A stretch of 64,000 nt of DNA, from assembly GCF_006376685.1 (NCBI RefSeq), contig NZ_VEWL01000004.1, forward strand, positions 186,001 to 250,000, given 5' to 3'. Position 1 is the first letter of the stretch, and each line of letters starts with the position of its first letter. Under the pieces are notes generated by a model. The model made no database searches and had not been told where the DNA came from. It saw only the letters and a list, made by a program, of their open reading frames with translations. Of this stretch, positions 1 to 8,945 are shown in pieces. The stretch is from Ochrobactrum teleogrylli. Its GTDB lineage: Bacteria > Pseudomonadota > Alphaproteobacteria > Rhizobiales > Rhizobiaceae. The translations under genes and the position numbers were made by a program.

Positions 1-2589
1 GGACTGTCGGCCAGCGATATCGCAAACGCAATCCGGCAGCAAAACGTGCAGGCCGCCGCTGGCGTGATCGGTGCTTCGCCGTCTGTTTCCGGTCTTGATC
101 TCCAGCTTTCCGTCAACGCGCAAGGCCGCCTTCAGACACCCGAAGATTTCGCCAATATCGTCGTGAAATCGGGCAATGAAGGCGAAATCACCCGCCTTGG
201 CGACGTTGCCCGTGTCGAGATGGGCGCCGCCGATTATTCGTTGCGCTCGCTGCTCGATAACAAGCAGGCGGTTGGTATGGGCGTGTTTCAGGCGCCGGGT
301 TCCAACGCTTTGCAGATTTCGGAAAATGTTCACGCGGCCATGGCCGATTTGAAGAAGACCATGCCGGAAGGCGTGGATTTCGACATCGTCTATGATACGA
401 CCCAGTTCGTGAAGGCCTCGATTGAATCCGTCATTCACACCCTGCTGGAAGCCATCGTTCTGGTGGTGATCGTGGTCATCCTGTTTTTGCAGACATGGCG
501 CGCATCGATCATTCCACTGGTTGCGGTCCCCGTTTCCATCGTGGGTACGTTTGCGGTCATGTATGTGTTCGGCTTCTCCATCAACGCGCTCAGCCTGTTC
601 GGTCTGGTGCTGGCCATCGGTATCGTCGTCGATGACGCCATCGTGGTCGTAGAAAATGTCGAACGCAACATTGAACAGGGACTGTCGCCCGTCGAAGCGA
701 CCTATCGCGCCATGCAGGAAGTGTCCGGCCCGATCATCGCGATTGCGCTGGTACTGGTTGCGGTGTTTGTGCCACTGGCTTTCATTACCGGCCTTACCGG
801 CCAGTTCTATCGCCAGTTTGCGCTGACCATCGCCATCTCGACGGTGATCTCAGCCTTCAACTCGCTGACCTTGTCGCCTGCTTTGGCGGCGCTGCTGCTG
901 CGTGGCCATGATGCGCCGAAGGATCGTCTGACCCGCATCATGGACAAGGCGTTCGGCTGGTTCTTCCGTGGCTTCAACCGCTTCTTCGGTGCAAGCTCGA
1001 ATGCCTATGGTCGCGGCGTGGGCGCAATTCTCTCGCGCAAGTCGCTGGTGATGGGCCTTTATGTCGTGTTGCTCGGCGTCACCTTCGTTCTGTTCCGCGC
1101 GGTGCCCGGCGGCTTCGTTCCGGCACAGGACAAGCAATATCTGATCGGCTTCGCGCAATTGCCGGATGCGGCCACGCTCGACCGTTCGGAAGATGTCATC
1201 CGCCGCATGACGGATATCGCGCTTAACCAGCCGGGCGTTGCCAATGCCATTGCCTTCCCGGGCCTTTCGATCAATGGTTTCACCAACTCATCGAATTCCG
1301 GCATTGTTTTCGTTACGCTGAAGCCGTTCGAGGAACGCAAGACACCCGACCTGTCGGCGGGCGCTATCACCATGCAGCTGAACCAGAAGTTCGGCTCCAT
1401 TCAAGATGCGTTCATTGCCATGTTCCCGCCGCCGCCCGTGCAGGGTCTGGGAACCACCGGGGGCTTCAAGCTGCAGCTTGAAGATCGCAACGGTCTTGGC
1501 TTCCGCGCGCTGGACGATGCCACCAAGGCGTTTCTCGCCAAGGCCTATCAGACACCTGAACTGGCCGGTCTCTATTCGAGCTACCAGATCAACGTGCCGC
1601 AGCTTTATGCCGATCTGGATCGTGTGAAGGCGCGCCAGCTGGGTGTGGCGGTGACTGATGTGTTTGAAACCCTGCAGATCTATCTGGGTTCGCTCTATGT
1701 CAACGACTTCAACGCGTTCGGACGCACCTACAGCGTGCGCATTCAGGCCGATGCGAATTATCGCAGCCATGCCGAAGATATCGGCAAGCTGAAGGTTCGT
1801 TCGCAGTCGGGCGAAATGATCCCGCTGTCGGCGCTGATGAAAGTGGAGCAGACCGTGGGTGCGGAACGCGCCATCCGGTATAACGGCTTCCTGTCTGCCG
1901 ATATCAACGGCAATCCGGCCCCCGGCTTCTCGTCCGGTCAGGCGCAGGCGGCCATCGAGCGGATTGCGCAGGAAACCTTACCTGCGGGCATCGCCTTCGA
2001 GTGGACCGATCTGACCTACCAGCAGATTCTGGCTGGCAATTCAGGCTTCCTCGTCTTCCCGCTGGCGCTGCTGCTGGTCTATCTAGTGCTGGCCGCGCAA
2101 TATGAAAGCCTTGCTCTGCCCCTGTCGATCATCATGATTGTTCCAATGGGTATCATGGCGGCGCTCACCGGCGTCTGGCTGACGGGAGGCGACAACAATG
2201 TCTTCACCCAGATTGGCTTGATAGTCCTTGTGGGGCTATCGGCGAAGAACGCGATCCTGATCGTGGAATTTGCCCGCGAGCTGGAGCTTTCCGGTCGAAG
2301 TGTGGTGCAGGCCGCCGTCGAGGCCAGCCGGTTGCGTCTGCGCCCGATCCTGATGACCTCCATGGCCTTCATCATGGGTGTGGTGCCGCTGGTCACATCC
2401 ACGGGTGCCGGTGCGGAAATGCGCTCCGCAATGGGTATCGCGGTCTTCGCGGGCATGATCGGCGTGACGGCCTTCGGCATCTTCATGACGCCGGTATTTT
2501 ATGTGCTGATCCGAAAGCTGAGCGGCGAACGCCCGCTCAAGCATTCGGGGGCAAAGATCGAAGCACCGCATCTGGTGCCGGGCGAGTGA
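1..2589 (+). CDS. RND multidrug efflux transporter permease, HAE1 family (5' truncated by window edge)
   Basis: Inner-membrane proton-driven pump of the AcrB/BepE type that would expel drugs or toxic compounds with a periplasmic adaptor and an outer-membrane channel. The reading frame is open from base 1, so the start lies upstream; about 862 residues are visible against a usual 1040-1060. Visible hallmarks are the transmembrane-4 double aspartate (GIVVDDAIVVVEN, near base 631) and the transmembrane-10 lysine (GLSAKNAILIVEF, near base 2245), which form the proton relay. The second periplasmic (porter/docking) domain lies between them. No downstream outer-membrane gene follows; the adaptor gene is probably upstream of the window. 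Family is certain; substrate and exact gene name are not. Confidence 0.95.
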   Translation, partial: GLSASDIANAIRQQNVQAAAGVIGASPSVSGLDLQLSVNAQGRLQTPEDFANIVVKSGNEGEITRLGDVARVEMGAADYSLRSLLDNKQAVGMGVFQAPGSNALQISENVHAAMADLKKTMPEGVDFDIVYDTTQFVKASIESVIHTLLEAIVLVVIVVILFLQTWRASIIPLVAVPVSIVGTFAVMYVFGFSINALSLFGLVLAIGIVVDDAIVVVENVERNIEQGLSPVEATYRAMQEVSGPIIAIALVLVAVFVPLAFITGLTGQFYRQFALTIAISTVISAFNSLTLSPALAALLLRGHDAPKDRLTRIMDKAFGWFFRGFNRFFGASSNAYGRGVGAILSRKSLVMGLYVVLLGVTFVLFRAVPGGFVPAQDKQYLIGFAQLPDAATLDRSEDVIRRMTDIALNQPGVANAIAFPGLSINGFTNSSNSGIVFVTLKPFEERKTPDLSAGAITMQLNQKFGSIQDAFIAMFPPPPVQGLGTTGGFKLQLEDRNGLGFRALDDATKAFLAKAYQTPELAGLYSSYQINVPQLYADLDRVKARQLGVAVTDVFETLQIYLGSLYVNDFNAFGRTYSVRIQADANYRSHAEDIGKLKVRSQSGEMIPLSALMKVEQTVGAERAIRYNGFLSADINGNPAPGFSSGQAQAAIERIAQETLPAGIAFEWTDLTYQQILAGNSGFLVFPLALLLVYLVLAAQYESLALPLSIIMIVPMGIMAALTGVWLTGGDNNVFTQIGLIVLVGLSAKNAILIVEFARELELSGRSVVQAAVEASRLRLRPILMTSMAFIMGVVPLVTSTGAGAEMRSAMGIAVFAGMIGVTAFGIFMTPVFYVLIRKLSGERPLKHSGAKIEAPHLVPGE

Positions 2590-2612
2590 TCGGAGCCGAC
2601 AGAAAGATAAAA

Positions 2613-2636
2613 GGGCCGGAGCAATCCGGCCCTTTT
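2613..2636. terminator. Bidirectional rho-independent terminator
   Basis: Perfect 8-bp stem GGGCCGGA / TCCGGCCC with a GCAA tetraloop, preceded by AAAA and followed by TTTT. It can therefore stop transcription in both directions, serving the RND gene (plus) and the asparaginase gene (minus), which converge here. Confidence 0.88.
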
Positions 2637-2644
2637 CATATGGG

Positions 2645-3820
2645 TTATTGATTATCGCTGAAGGCGTGGATGATCGCGTCTTTCGAGCTGCCATTGGCAA
2701 TAAGCGCCGCCAGCAGAATGCGCGCCTGACCGGGACGAAGTGTGCGGGCAGGGATCGCCCCTGCCGCAGCAAGATCGTATCCGCCGCCACCACCGCCATA
2801 GCTTGGCGTCAACAAACCTTCCGGGACGCGGCTCGATACCACGACTGGGATGCCTCTTTCGGTGCAAAGCTTGACGGCTTCGACAATTGCCGGCGTCGCA
2901 TTGCCGGAGCCAAGTGCCGCCAGAACGATGCCACGCGCGCCTGCTGCAACACTGGCCGCGACATGGGTGGCATCGCAGCCGGGATAAATGGCAACCGTAT
3001 CGACGCGGCTATCATCAAGCGGTGACGGCAGCTTCACATCCGGCAGCGCAGCTAGCATGCGTGTTGGATGAAACGCATCAGCACTGTCGCTGCTGGCCTT
3101 ATAAACACCCCATGCAGGCAAAACCCGCCCGCCAAAAGCGATCAGCACGCCGCGCGCGGCATTGGCCGGATCAGTGGCCTGCCTGACCGCATCAGCCAGA
3201 TTGGCAGGGCCATCGGCATGGGGACTATCCGCTGTAAATTGCGCACCGGTAAAGATAACCGGCTTTGCAAGCCGGTGCTGAAGCTGCACCAAAAGCGCGG
3301 TTTCCTCCATGGAGTCGGTGCCATGCAGGACGACAACGCCGTTGATGTCGGGGTTCTCCAGCGCTTCGCCGACTGCATTGCTGATATGCTGCATGTCGGC
3401 CAACGTGAGCAGCGAGGAATCCTTCTCCATCAGGTTGATGGGGCGCAGATCGGCCTTGAGATCCGGCAATAGCGCAAGTAGGTCTCCGCCGGATAAGGTC
3501 GGCGTGCTCGCGCCATTTTCACCGCGTTTGCTTGCAATGGTGCCCCCGGTGGCGATGACCGCCACCACAGGCTTGATCGGCGATGTGTTCACGTTTCTCT
3601 CGCTTGCTGCAGGCTCGAGACCTAGCAATAAAATGGCGCCTGAAATGACCAGAGCTGTCAGAAAAGACGCGAAGAACGGGGTGGTCGCCCCGTTCCCTCT
3701 TTTTTGATGAGTGGCTCGACGCAGCGGGTCGCCAATTACGCGTCCCGGCATTTCAGCGCTTGATGGATTTGGTCCATCCACCATGCTCCTGCGTCGAAAA
3801 GTTTCGAAAATGAACCACAT
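2645..3820 (-). CDS. Type II-like L-asparaginase
   Basis: Hydrolyses L-asparagine to aspartate and ammonia. Both family active-site signatures are present: VIATGGTIAS (nucleophile threonine) and VVLHGTDSMEETALL (second catalytic threonine-aspartate pair). The N-terminus holds a hydrophobic segment at about residues 50-70 (ALVISGAILLLGLEPAAS), suggesting export or membrane anchoring, as in periplasmic asparaginases. The 391-residue reading starts at an ATG with AGAGG about 9 bases upstream. A start at residue 13, directly behind AGGAG, has too short a spacing. The gene lies 69 bases downstream of ansP on the same strand, so uptake and hydrolysis of asparagine look like one operon. Confidence 0.88.
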   Translation of the reverse strand: MWFIFETFRRRSMVDGPNPSSAEMPGRVIGDPLRRATHQKRGNGATTPFFASFLTALVISGAILLLGLEPAASERNVNTSPIKPVVAVIATGGTIASKRGENGASTPTLSGGDLLALLPDLKADLRPINLMEKDSSLLTLADMQHISNAVGEALENPDINGVVVLHGTDSMEETALLVQLQHRLAKPVIFTGAQFTADSPHADGPANLADAVRQATDPANAARGVLIAFGGRVLPAWGVYKASSDSADAFHPTRMLAALPDVKLPSPLDDSRVDTVAIYPGCDATHVAASVAAGARGIVLAALGSGNATPAIVEAVKLCTERGIPVVVSSRVPEGLLTPSYGGGGGGYDLAAAGAIPARTLRPGQARILLAALIANGSSKDAIIHAFSDNQ

Positions 3821-3889
3821 TTCCTTCGCCTCTATCCTCGTAAAGCGGATAGCCTCTCACCACTCCCATCCAATTAACAGTCCCTGAAA

Positions 3890-5350
3890 CTAGGTACCAG
3901 CGTCTATAGCACGCTCGGCGGCAAGTCTATGGATACGGTCGCGCATCAGATACCATCCGATGATGAGGAGGGGGATGATGATCAGCAGCGAGGCGATGGT
4001 CATGGTTCCAACCGGATAATCGAACGCCATCAGCACCAGCACGCCAAGCAGGAAAGCAAGCGTCAGGATACCCGTATAGGGCGCGCCGAACATCTTGAAA
4101 TCAGGCCGTTCGATTTCGCCGCGCCGCGCCAGATACCAGAGCTTCAGCTGGCAGAGAACGATGACGCCCCATGCGGTGATGATGCCGAGCGCGGAGAGAT
4201 TGAGCGCAATCTCGAAGGCGTCCGAAGGCACGATGGCATTGAGAACGACGCCTATCACTGTCACGACGGCGGTGACCGCGATGCCGATAAAGGGAACGCC
4301 GTTCTTGTTCATCTTGGCGAGTGCGGCAGGCGCGGAGCCCGAAACAGCCATGGAGTGCAGAATGCGGCCTGTCGAATAGAGACCAGCATTGAGCGATGAG
4401 AGAACCGCCGTCAGTACCACGAGGTTCATGATGATATCCGCACCTTCGAAGCCGATCTTGCTGAAGAAGGTGACGAACGGGCTTTCACCGGCGGAATAGG
4501 CCGTATAGGGCAGCAGCAGCGAAAGCAGCAGAACCGAACCGACATAGAAGACGAGCAGGCGGAAGACCACGGTGCGGATTGCGCCGGGCATCACCTTGCG
4601 CGGGTCTTCGGTTTCGCCAGCCGTTGTGCCAATCAGTTCGATGGAGGCATAAGCGAAGACGACGCCCTGTATGATCACGAAGGCCGGTAATATGCCGTTC
4701 GGAAAGAAGCCGCCGCTATCGGAAATGATGCTGAAACCAGCGGCATGGCCGTCAATCGGCGTGCCAGAAACCACGAAATAAATGCCGACCGCCAGGAATA
4801 TGACCAGCGACAGCACCTTGACGACACTGAACCAGAATTCCATCTCGCCGAAGACTTTCACCGACATCATGTTCATCGCAAGCACGATGAACAGGGCAGC
4901 CAGCGCAAACATCCACTGGTCGACCCCTTGCAGCCAGGGAACATAGTGCTTGAAGAAATTCATATAGAGCGCAACGGCAGTGACATCGGCCACCGAGGTC
5001 ATCGCCCAGTTCATCCAGTACATCCAGCCAGCCGCAAAGGCCAGTTTCTCGCCGTAGAACTCGCGAGCATAGGAGACGAACGACCCCGAACTTGGCCGAT
5101 GCATGATCAACTCGCCCAACGCGCGTAAAACCAGAAAGGCAAAGAAGCCGCAGAGCGCATAGATGAAAATAAGCGAAGGCCCAGCCTCTGCGAGCCGACC
5201 ACCAGCACCAAGGAATAGCCCGGTTCCGATCGCTCCCCCAATCGCGATCATCTGAATCTGCCGAGGCTTCAGCGCCTTGTGGTAGCCGGTGTCTTCCTCA
5301 ATGAATAATTCACGTTCTGCCGGACTGGCATTAACGGCTTCAATCGACAT
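3890..5350 (-). CDS. ansP: L-asparagine permease AnsP (APC superfamily)
   Basis: Proton-coupled amino acid permease of 486 residues with about 12 membrane segments. Long blocks read like E. coli AnsP: GYHKAL.RQIQMIAIGGAIG near the N-terminus, RPSSGSFVSYAREF.GEK, MEFWF, SPFVTFFSK and VLVLMAFDYP.GT near the C-terminus. This makes asparagine the likely substrate, and the asparaginase gene downstream supports it. I chose the ATG at 5350 because GGGAGA sits about 5 bases upstream and the resulting N-terminus has the length of E. coli AnsP. An in-frame ATG at 5404 with AGGTGG upstream would add 18 residues and cannot be excluded. Confidence 0.9.
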   Translation of the reverse strand: MSIEAVNASPAERELFIEEDTGYHKALKPRQIQMIAIGGAIGTGLFLGAGGRLAEAGPSLIFIYALCGFFAFLVLRALGELIMHRPSSGSFVSYAREFYGEKLAFAAGWMYWMNWAMTSVADVTAVALYMNFFKHYVPWLQGVDQWMFALAALFIVLAMNMMSVKVFGEMEFWFSVVKVLSLVIFLAVGIYFVVSGTPIDGHAAGFSIISDSGGFFPNGILPAFVIIQGVVFAYASIELIGTTAGETEDPRKVMPGAIRTVVFRLLVFYVGSVLLLSLLLPYTAYSAGESPFVTFFSKIGFEGADIIMNLVVLTAVLSSLNAGLYSTGRILHSMAVSGSAPAALAKMNKNGVPFIGIAVTAVVTVIGVVLNAIVPSDAFEIALNLSALGIITAWGVIVLCQLKLWYLARRGEIERPDFKMFGAPYTGILTLAFLLGVLVLMAFDYPVGTMTIASLLIIIPLLIIGWYLMRDRIHRLAAERAIDAGT

Positions 5351-5499
5351 TGCATCTCCCTGTGCGTGCGTTTCGACAGGACCATTCGCGGCATGAAACG
5401 CCACCTATAGGGCATGCTGCGGGTCATCAAATGCGAGAAGGGTGATATTCCACCCAATTTGAAGGGTAATCTGTAAAGCTGTATGACAGGTAATAGGCG

Positions 5500-5529
5500 C
5501 TATAACGCACACTGAAACTGACGCGTCAA
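5500..5529 (-). promoter_or_regulatory. Candidate sigma-70 promoter for ansP-asparaginase operon
   Basis: On the minus strand TTGACG (5529-5524) is followed after 18 bases by TTATAG (5505-5500), a plausible -35/-10 pair about 150 bases before the ansP start. No experimental support; the rest of the 5351-5706 gap holds this promoter, the hairpin at 5541-5568 and nothing else I recognise. Confidence 0.4.
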
Positions 5530-5540
5530 CCCTCTCAGGA

Positions 5541-5568
5541 GCACCCCTGCCGACCCGGCTAGGGGTGC
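5541..5568. repeat. Strong hairpin between FadR-type regulator gene and ansP
   Basis: GCACCCCT / AGGGGTGC, extended inward by GCCG / CGGC around an ACC loop with one bulged T. There is no U-run on either side, so it is not a textbook terminator. It could still end the minus-strand transcript of the regulator gene or insulate the ansP promoter just downstream. Confidence 0.5.
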
Positions 5569-5706
5569 GGTGTTTGCTGGAACGCTGAATATCTTTTTGA
5601 AAAGAATACGTTAGCTTTCAGCTTTGTCGAAAATTGTTCCGGTGACAATTATCCACAGGCTCGCATAAAAATGAACCCGGTGTCTGATTGCAATCGACGC
5701 TGCCGT

Positions 5707-6414
5707 TTAAGCGGCGCTGTTTCCCGTGATGGCATTCACCGCAGTTTTGACCTTGCTCAGATGCGCTTCCATGGCAGCGCGGGCGTCGGCTTCCGAACCG
5801 GCTGCGATGGCGTCGACGATCCGGCGGTGTTCGATATTGGAGGCTTCGCGGCGACCTGCCATGAGATTGATGAGCTCGGATTGCTGGATGAGCGCATTGC
5901 GCGCATCGGCGACGATCTTGGCGAAAAGCGTATTGCCGGAGGCAACGGCTATGGCGCTGTGAAACTCGGAATCGAGCAGCTCCCACTTATGTGGATCGGT
6001 CTGCCGGTCAAGCCTGTCGCAAAGACCCAGCAGATGGGCGAGCTGCTCTTCGCTACGACGAAGAGCAGCCCAGCCCGCCGCCGGAATTTCGATAAACGGG
6101 CGCGCTTCAATCAGGTCGCGCGCGGAATAGCCATCATAGCTCAGTTCCGCTGCGGGCGTTGCGTTCAATATATAGGTGCCGCTGCCAGTGCGGGTTTGTG
6201 TGAGGCCGAGCGTTTGCAGCGAGCGGAGAGCCTCGCGCACGATGGGACGGCTGACACCGAACCGGTCCGCCAGTCGCGCTTCCGAGGGGAGGCGCGTGCC
6301 GACCTGAAGGCGACCGGATATGATCGCCGACCGTATGTCGTCGAACACGACTTCGGCGGCGTTCTTCCGGTTGACCGGATGTGTTTCCGATAGCCAGTCG
6401 GCCAATTCGCTCAT
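5707..6414 (-). CDS. GntR family transcriptional regulator, FadR/FCD subgroup
   Basis: DNA-binding regulator of 235 residues. The N-terminal winged helix is clear (IRSAIISGRLQVGTRLPSE, then RFGVSRPIVREALRSLQTLGL). An all-helical FCD effector domain follows (DLIEARPFIEIPAA, FHSAIAVASGN, EHRRIVDAIAAGDADA-like end). This subgroup usually senses small carboxylic acids. I chose the ATG at 6414 because GGAGG lies 8 bases upstream; an ATG at 6438 is possible but would overlap the inverted repeat at 6431-6472. It lies 87 bases downstream of the MFS gene on the same strand, and the repeat in that gap suggests autoregulation. Target genes are unknown; ansP or the MFS gene are candidates by position. 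Confidence 0.88.
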   Translation of the reverse strand: MSELADWLSETHPVNRKNAAEVVFDDIRSAIISGRLQVGTRLPSEARLADRFGVSRPIVREALRSLQTLGLTQTRTGSGTYILNATPAAELSYDGYSARDLIEARPFIEIPAAGWAALRRSEEQLAHLLGLCDRLDRQTDPHKWELLDSEFHSAIAVASGNTLFAKIVADARNALIQQSELINLMAGRREASNIEHRRIVDAIAAGSEADARAAMEAHLSKVKTAVNAITGNSAA

Positions 6415-6430
6415 GCCCCAGCCTCCATTC

Positions 6431-6472
6431 ATTGTCATGCAACTGTCAAGCCGCTGTCAGTTGCATGACAAT
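6431..6472. promoter_or_regulatory. Perfect 15-bp inverted repeat, probable operator of the FadR-type regulator
   Basis: ATTGTCATGCAACTG (6431-6445) and its exact reverse complement (6458-6472) flank a 12-base centre. Each arm contains a TTG-N5-CAA element, the style of site bound by FCD-type GntR regulators. The repeat lies just upstream of the regulator start and has no U-run, which favours an operator over a terminator. The regulator-site pairing is inferred from position. Confidence 0.65.
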
Positions 6473-6501
6473 TCACCTGCTAGGCAATTTGCGAGGCATT
6501 T

Positions 6502-7794
6502 TCAATCCCGACGGGCGAAACGCGCGGCTGCGAGCGATGCGGCAAAGGCGATGGCCAGCATGGCGAAGGTGAATTCTGTCACCGCGCTCCAGCCACCGGC
6601 GATCCAGAAGATACCGCCTGCGGAACCTGCAATGCTGGAGCCGAGATAATAGGCCAAGAGGTAAAGCGATGATGCGTGACCCTTGGTATGAAGCGCCAGC
6701 CTTCCGACCAGAGCGCTGGCGACCGAGTGGCTGACGAAGAAGCCGACGGTCAGGAACACGATGCCGGTGATGATGACAGGCAAAGGCGCAAACAGGGTCA
6801 GCAACACGCCAGTCGCTTCAATGCCCAAACCGATGGGGAGGACAATGAAATGGCCAAGTCTGTCGCCCATGCGACCCGCGATCCACGATGCCGCGATGCC
6901 GAACAGATAGACCGAGAAAATGGCGCCGAGCGCCGTCTGGCTCAGGCTGTAGGGCGCGGCGACAAGCCGGAAGCCGATATAGTTATAGACCGTCACAAAC
7001 GAGCCCATGACCAGAAAGCCGATGGCGAACAGCAACGGCAGGGCCGGATTACGGAGATGGCCGATCCATGCACTGAGGTGAAACCGCGCATTCAGACCGG
7101 GACGCGGGGTAAAATTCTGCGAGGCGGGCAGCAACATCAGAAAGCCGATTGCGGCGGCAAGGCCCAGAAGCCCCATGCCAGCGAGGCCGACACGCCAGGA
7201 GAAGAATTCAGCCAGCGTCCCGGTGATGACACGGCCCGCCATGCCGCCAAAGGCGTTGCCGGCGATATAGAGACCCATGGATGCACCAAGGCCGCGCGGG
7301 TCGATTTCTTCGGCAAGATAGGTCATGGCGACCGCCGGGACGCCGCCCAGCAGCAGGCCCTGCAAGGCGCGCAGTGCCAAAAGCATGTGCCAGTCCGGAA
7401 CCAGTGCAGCGGCGATGGTGCAAAGCGCGGAGCCGAGCAGGGAGGCGAACATCAGCGAGCGGCGGCCAAAACGTTCGGAAACGATAGCCGCAAAGAAAAT
7501 CGCGAAGGCGAGAAAACCGGTTGAAACGGAAAGCGACAGCGAGCTTGCCGCGGGCGTGATGTTGAAATCATGCGCGAAGAGCGGCATCAACGGCTGCACG
7601 CAATAGAGAAGCGAGAAGGTTGCAAAGCCTGACAGGAAGAGCGCGACACTGGCATTGCGGAACGCGGGCGTACCCTTGACCAGATATTGCTTTTCTTCCG
7701 GTGCCGCTCCGGATGGTGTCGGCGCGGTGACCAGCTTGAGTGTGCTGTCTGCTGTTCTGACGCTATCGAGACTGCGTTCTTGGACGCGGGACAT
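6502..7794 (-). CDS. MFS transporter, YnfM-like (arabinose-efflux/permease family)
   Basis: Twelve-segment major facilitator protein of 430 residues. Visible landmarks are a long charged N-terminus (about 45 residues), the first helix around SVALFLSGFATFSLLYCVQPL, the loop-2 motif (SERFGRRSLM) and the helix-4/5 region (RALQGLLLGGVPAVAMTYLAEE). These resemble the YnfM group of putative efflux pumps. It is divergent from a LysR regulator, the usual arrangement for this group, so it is probably LysR-controlled. Substrate cannot be told. Confidence 0.85.
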   Translation of the reverse strand: MSRVQERSLDSVRTADSTLKLVTAPTPSGAAPEEKQYLVKGTPAFRNASVALFLSGFATFSLLYCVQPLMPLFAHDFNITPAASSLSLSVSTGFLAFAIFFAAIVSERFGRRSLMFASLLGSALCTIAAALVPDWHMLLALRALQGLLLGGVPAVAMTYLAEEIDPRGLGASMGLYIAGNAFGGMAGRVITGTLAEFFSWRVGLAGMGLLGLAAAIGFLMLLPASQNFTPRPGLNARFHLSAWIGHLRNPALPLLFAIGFLVMGSFVTVYNYIGFRLVAAPYSLSQTALGAIFSVYLFGIAASWIAGRMGDRLGHFIVLPIGLGIEATGVLLTLFAPLPVIITGIVFLTVGFFVSHSVASALVGRLALHTKGHASSLYLLAYYLGSSIAGSAGGIFWIAGGWSAVTEFTFAMLAIAFAASLAAARFARRD

Positions 7795-7895
7795 GACTTT
7801 GCCTTTTCAAAACCTCCCGAGCCTTGATCTAGTCAAAAGCACATCATTTGTCTAATATATGGAACAGACGATTGTGATATGTTTTGGATATACCG

Positions 7896-8777
7896 ATGGA
7901 ACTGCGTCACCTCAGATATTTTATGGCCGTCGCCGGTGAGGGCAATTTCACACGGGCAGCGGCCAATCTCGGTATCGGTCAGCCGCCTTTGAGCCAGCAG
8001 ATCCGCGATCTGGAAAACGAAATCGGTGTGGCGCTTTTTCACCGCGTTCCCCACGGGGCTGAGCTGACGGCGGCGGGCACGGCCTTTCTTGAGGAAGCGA
8101 AGGCTGCTGTCGCTGCCGCGGAAAAAGCCAAGCTTGCCGCGCAAAGTGCGGCGCGCGGCGAGACCGGGCGTCTGGCTTTGGGCTTCACCGCGTCGTCCGC
8201 CTTTAATCCGGTAGTCAGTGGCACGATCCGGCAGTTTCGCGCCCGCTGGCCGGAGGTGCGGCTGACGCTCACCGAGATGAATACCAGCCTCCTGATGGAA
8301 AGGCTTGTGCGCGGCGAGGTTGATGCGGCATTCATTCGGCCCGGTCTGGAAAACCCGAAGGATGTGCGGATGAAGCGCCTGGCCGATGAGCCGATGCTGA
8401 TCGCCTTGCCGAGCCATCATCCGCTGGCGACCCATGAGATATTGCCGGTTTCGGCGCTGGCGAACGAAGCTTTTGTGATGTTTCCGCGCATTGTCGGCCT
8501 TAGTCTTTACGACGACGTGGTTGCCGCCTGCCGCGAGGCTGGTTTTGAAATGATCGTCGCGCAGGAAGCGCCGCAAATGCCATCGGTCGTCAATCTGGTG
8601 GCCGCCGATCTGGGCGTTTCCATCGTACCGACCGCTATAGCGCAGATCAGGCTTGCGGGCGTGACCTACCGACCGATTGAAGGCGAACCACTTTCCGCGC
8701 GTCTGGCGCTCGCCTCGATGAAGAGCAATCACTCCCCGTTGATCGACAATCTGATGAGCCTTTTGCCCAATCTGTGA
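7896..8777 (+). CDS. LysR family transcriptional regulator
   Basis: 293-residue regulator with an N-terminal winged helix-turn-helix (MELRHLRYFMAVAGEGNFTRAA, then QPPLSQQIRDLENEIGVALF) and the C-terminal periplasmic-binding-like effector domain. The reading frame stays open back to a TTG at 7884, but the ATG at 7896 matches the canonical LysR N-terminus. The 101-base gap to the divergent MFS gene must hold both promoters and the LysR site. The only symmetry I see is a weak GTCT-N12-AGAC at 7850-7869. Likely controls the MFS gene. Confidence 0.87.
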   Translation: MELRHLRYFMAVAGEGNFTRAAANLGIGQPPLSQQIRDLENEIGVALFHRVPHGAELTAAGTAFLEEAKAAVAAAEKAKLAAQSAARGETGRLALGFTASSAFNPVVSGTIRQFRARWPEVRLTLTEMNTSLLMERLVRGEVDAAFIRPGLENPKDVRMKRLADEPMLIALPSHHPLATHEILPVSALANEAFVMFPRIVGLSLYDDVVAACREAGFEMIVAQEAPQMPSVVNLVAADLGVSIVPTAIAQIRLAGVTYRPIEGEPLSARLALASMKSNHSPLIDNLMSLLPNL

Positions 8778-8945
8778 CGACCTTGGGCTATTAAGTTGAC
8801 AAAAACGATCACAAATCGGTTGATCGCGCCGGATAAAGAGAAAATAAACGCCGCACTATTCAAAAACTTGCTAACAGGCGTTAGGGAAGGGCGCGTGTCC
8901 AAACCTCTTTGAACGCCGCCCCAAAAGTGTAAGCCGAGAATTTCG

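Noticed and set aside
6431-6472. Inverted repeat as terminator of the MFS gene
   Set aside because: No U-run on the minus strand after the stem; position just before a regulator start fits an operator better.
7850-7869. GTCT-N12-AGAC as LysR binding site
   Set aside because: Only four matched bases per arm; too weak to list as a feature.
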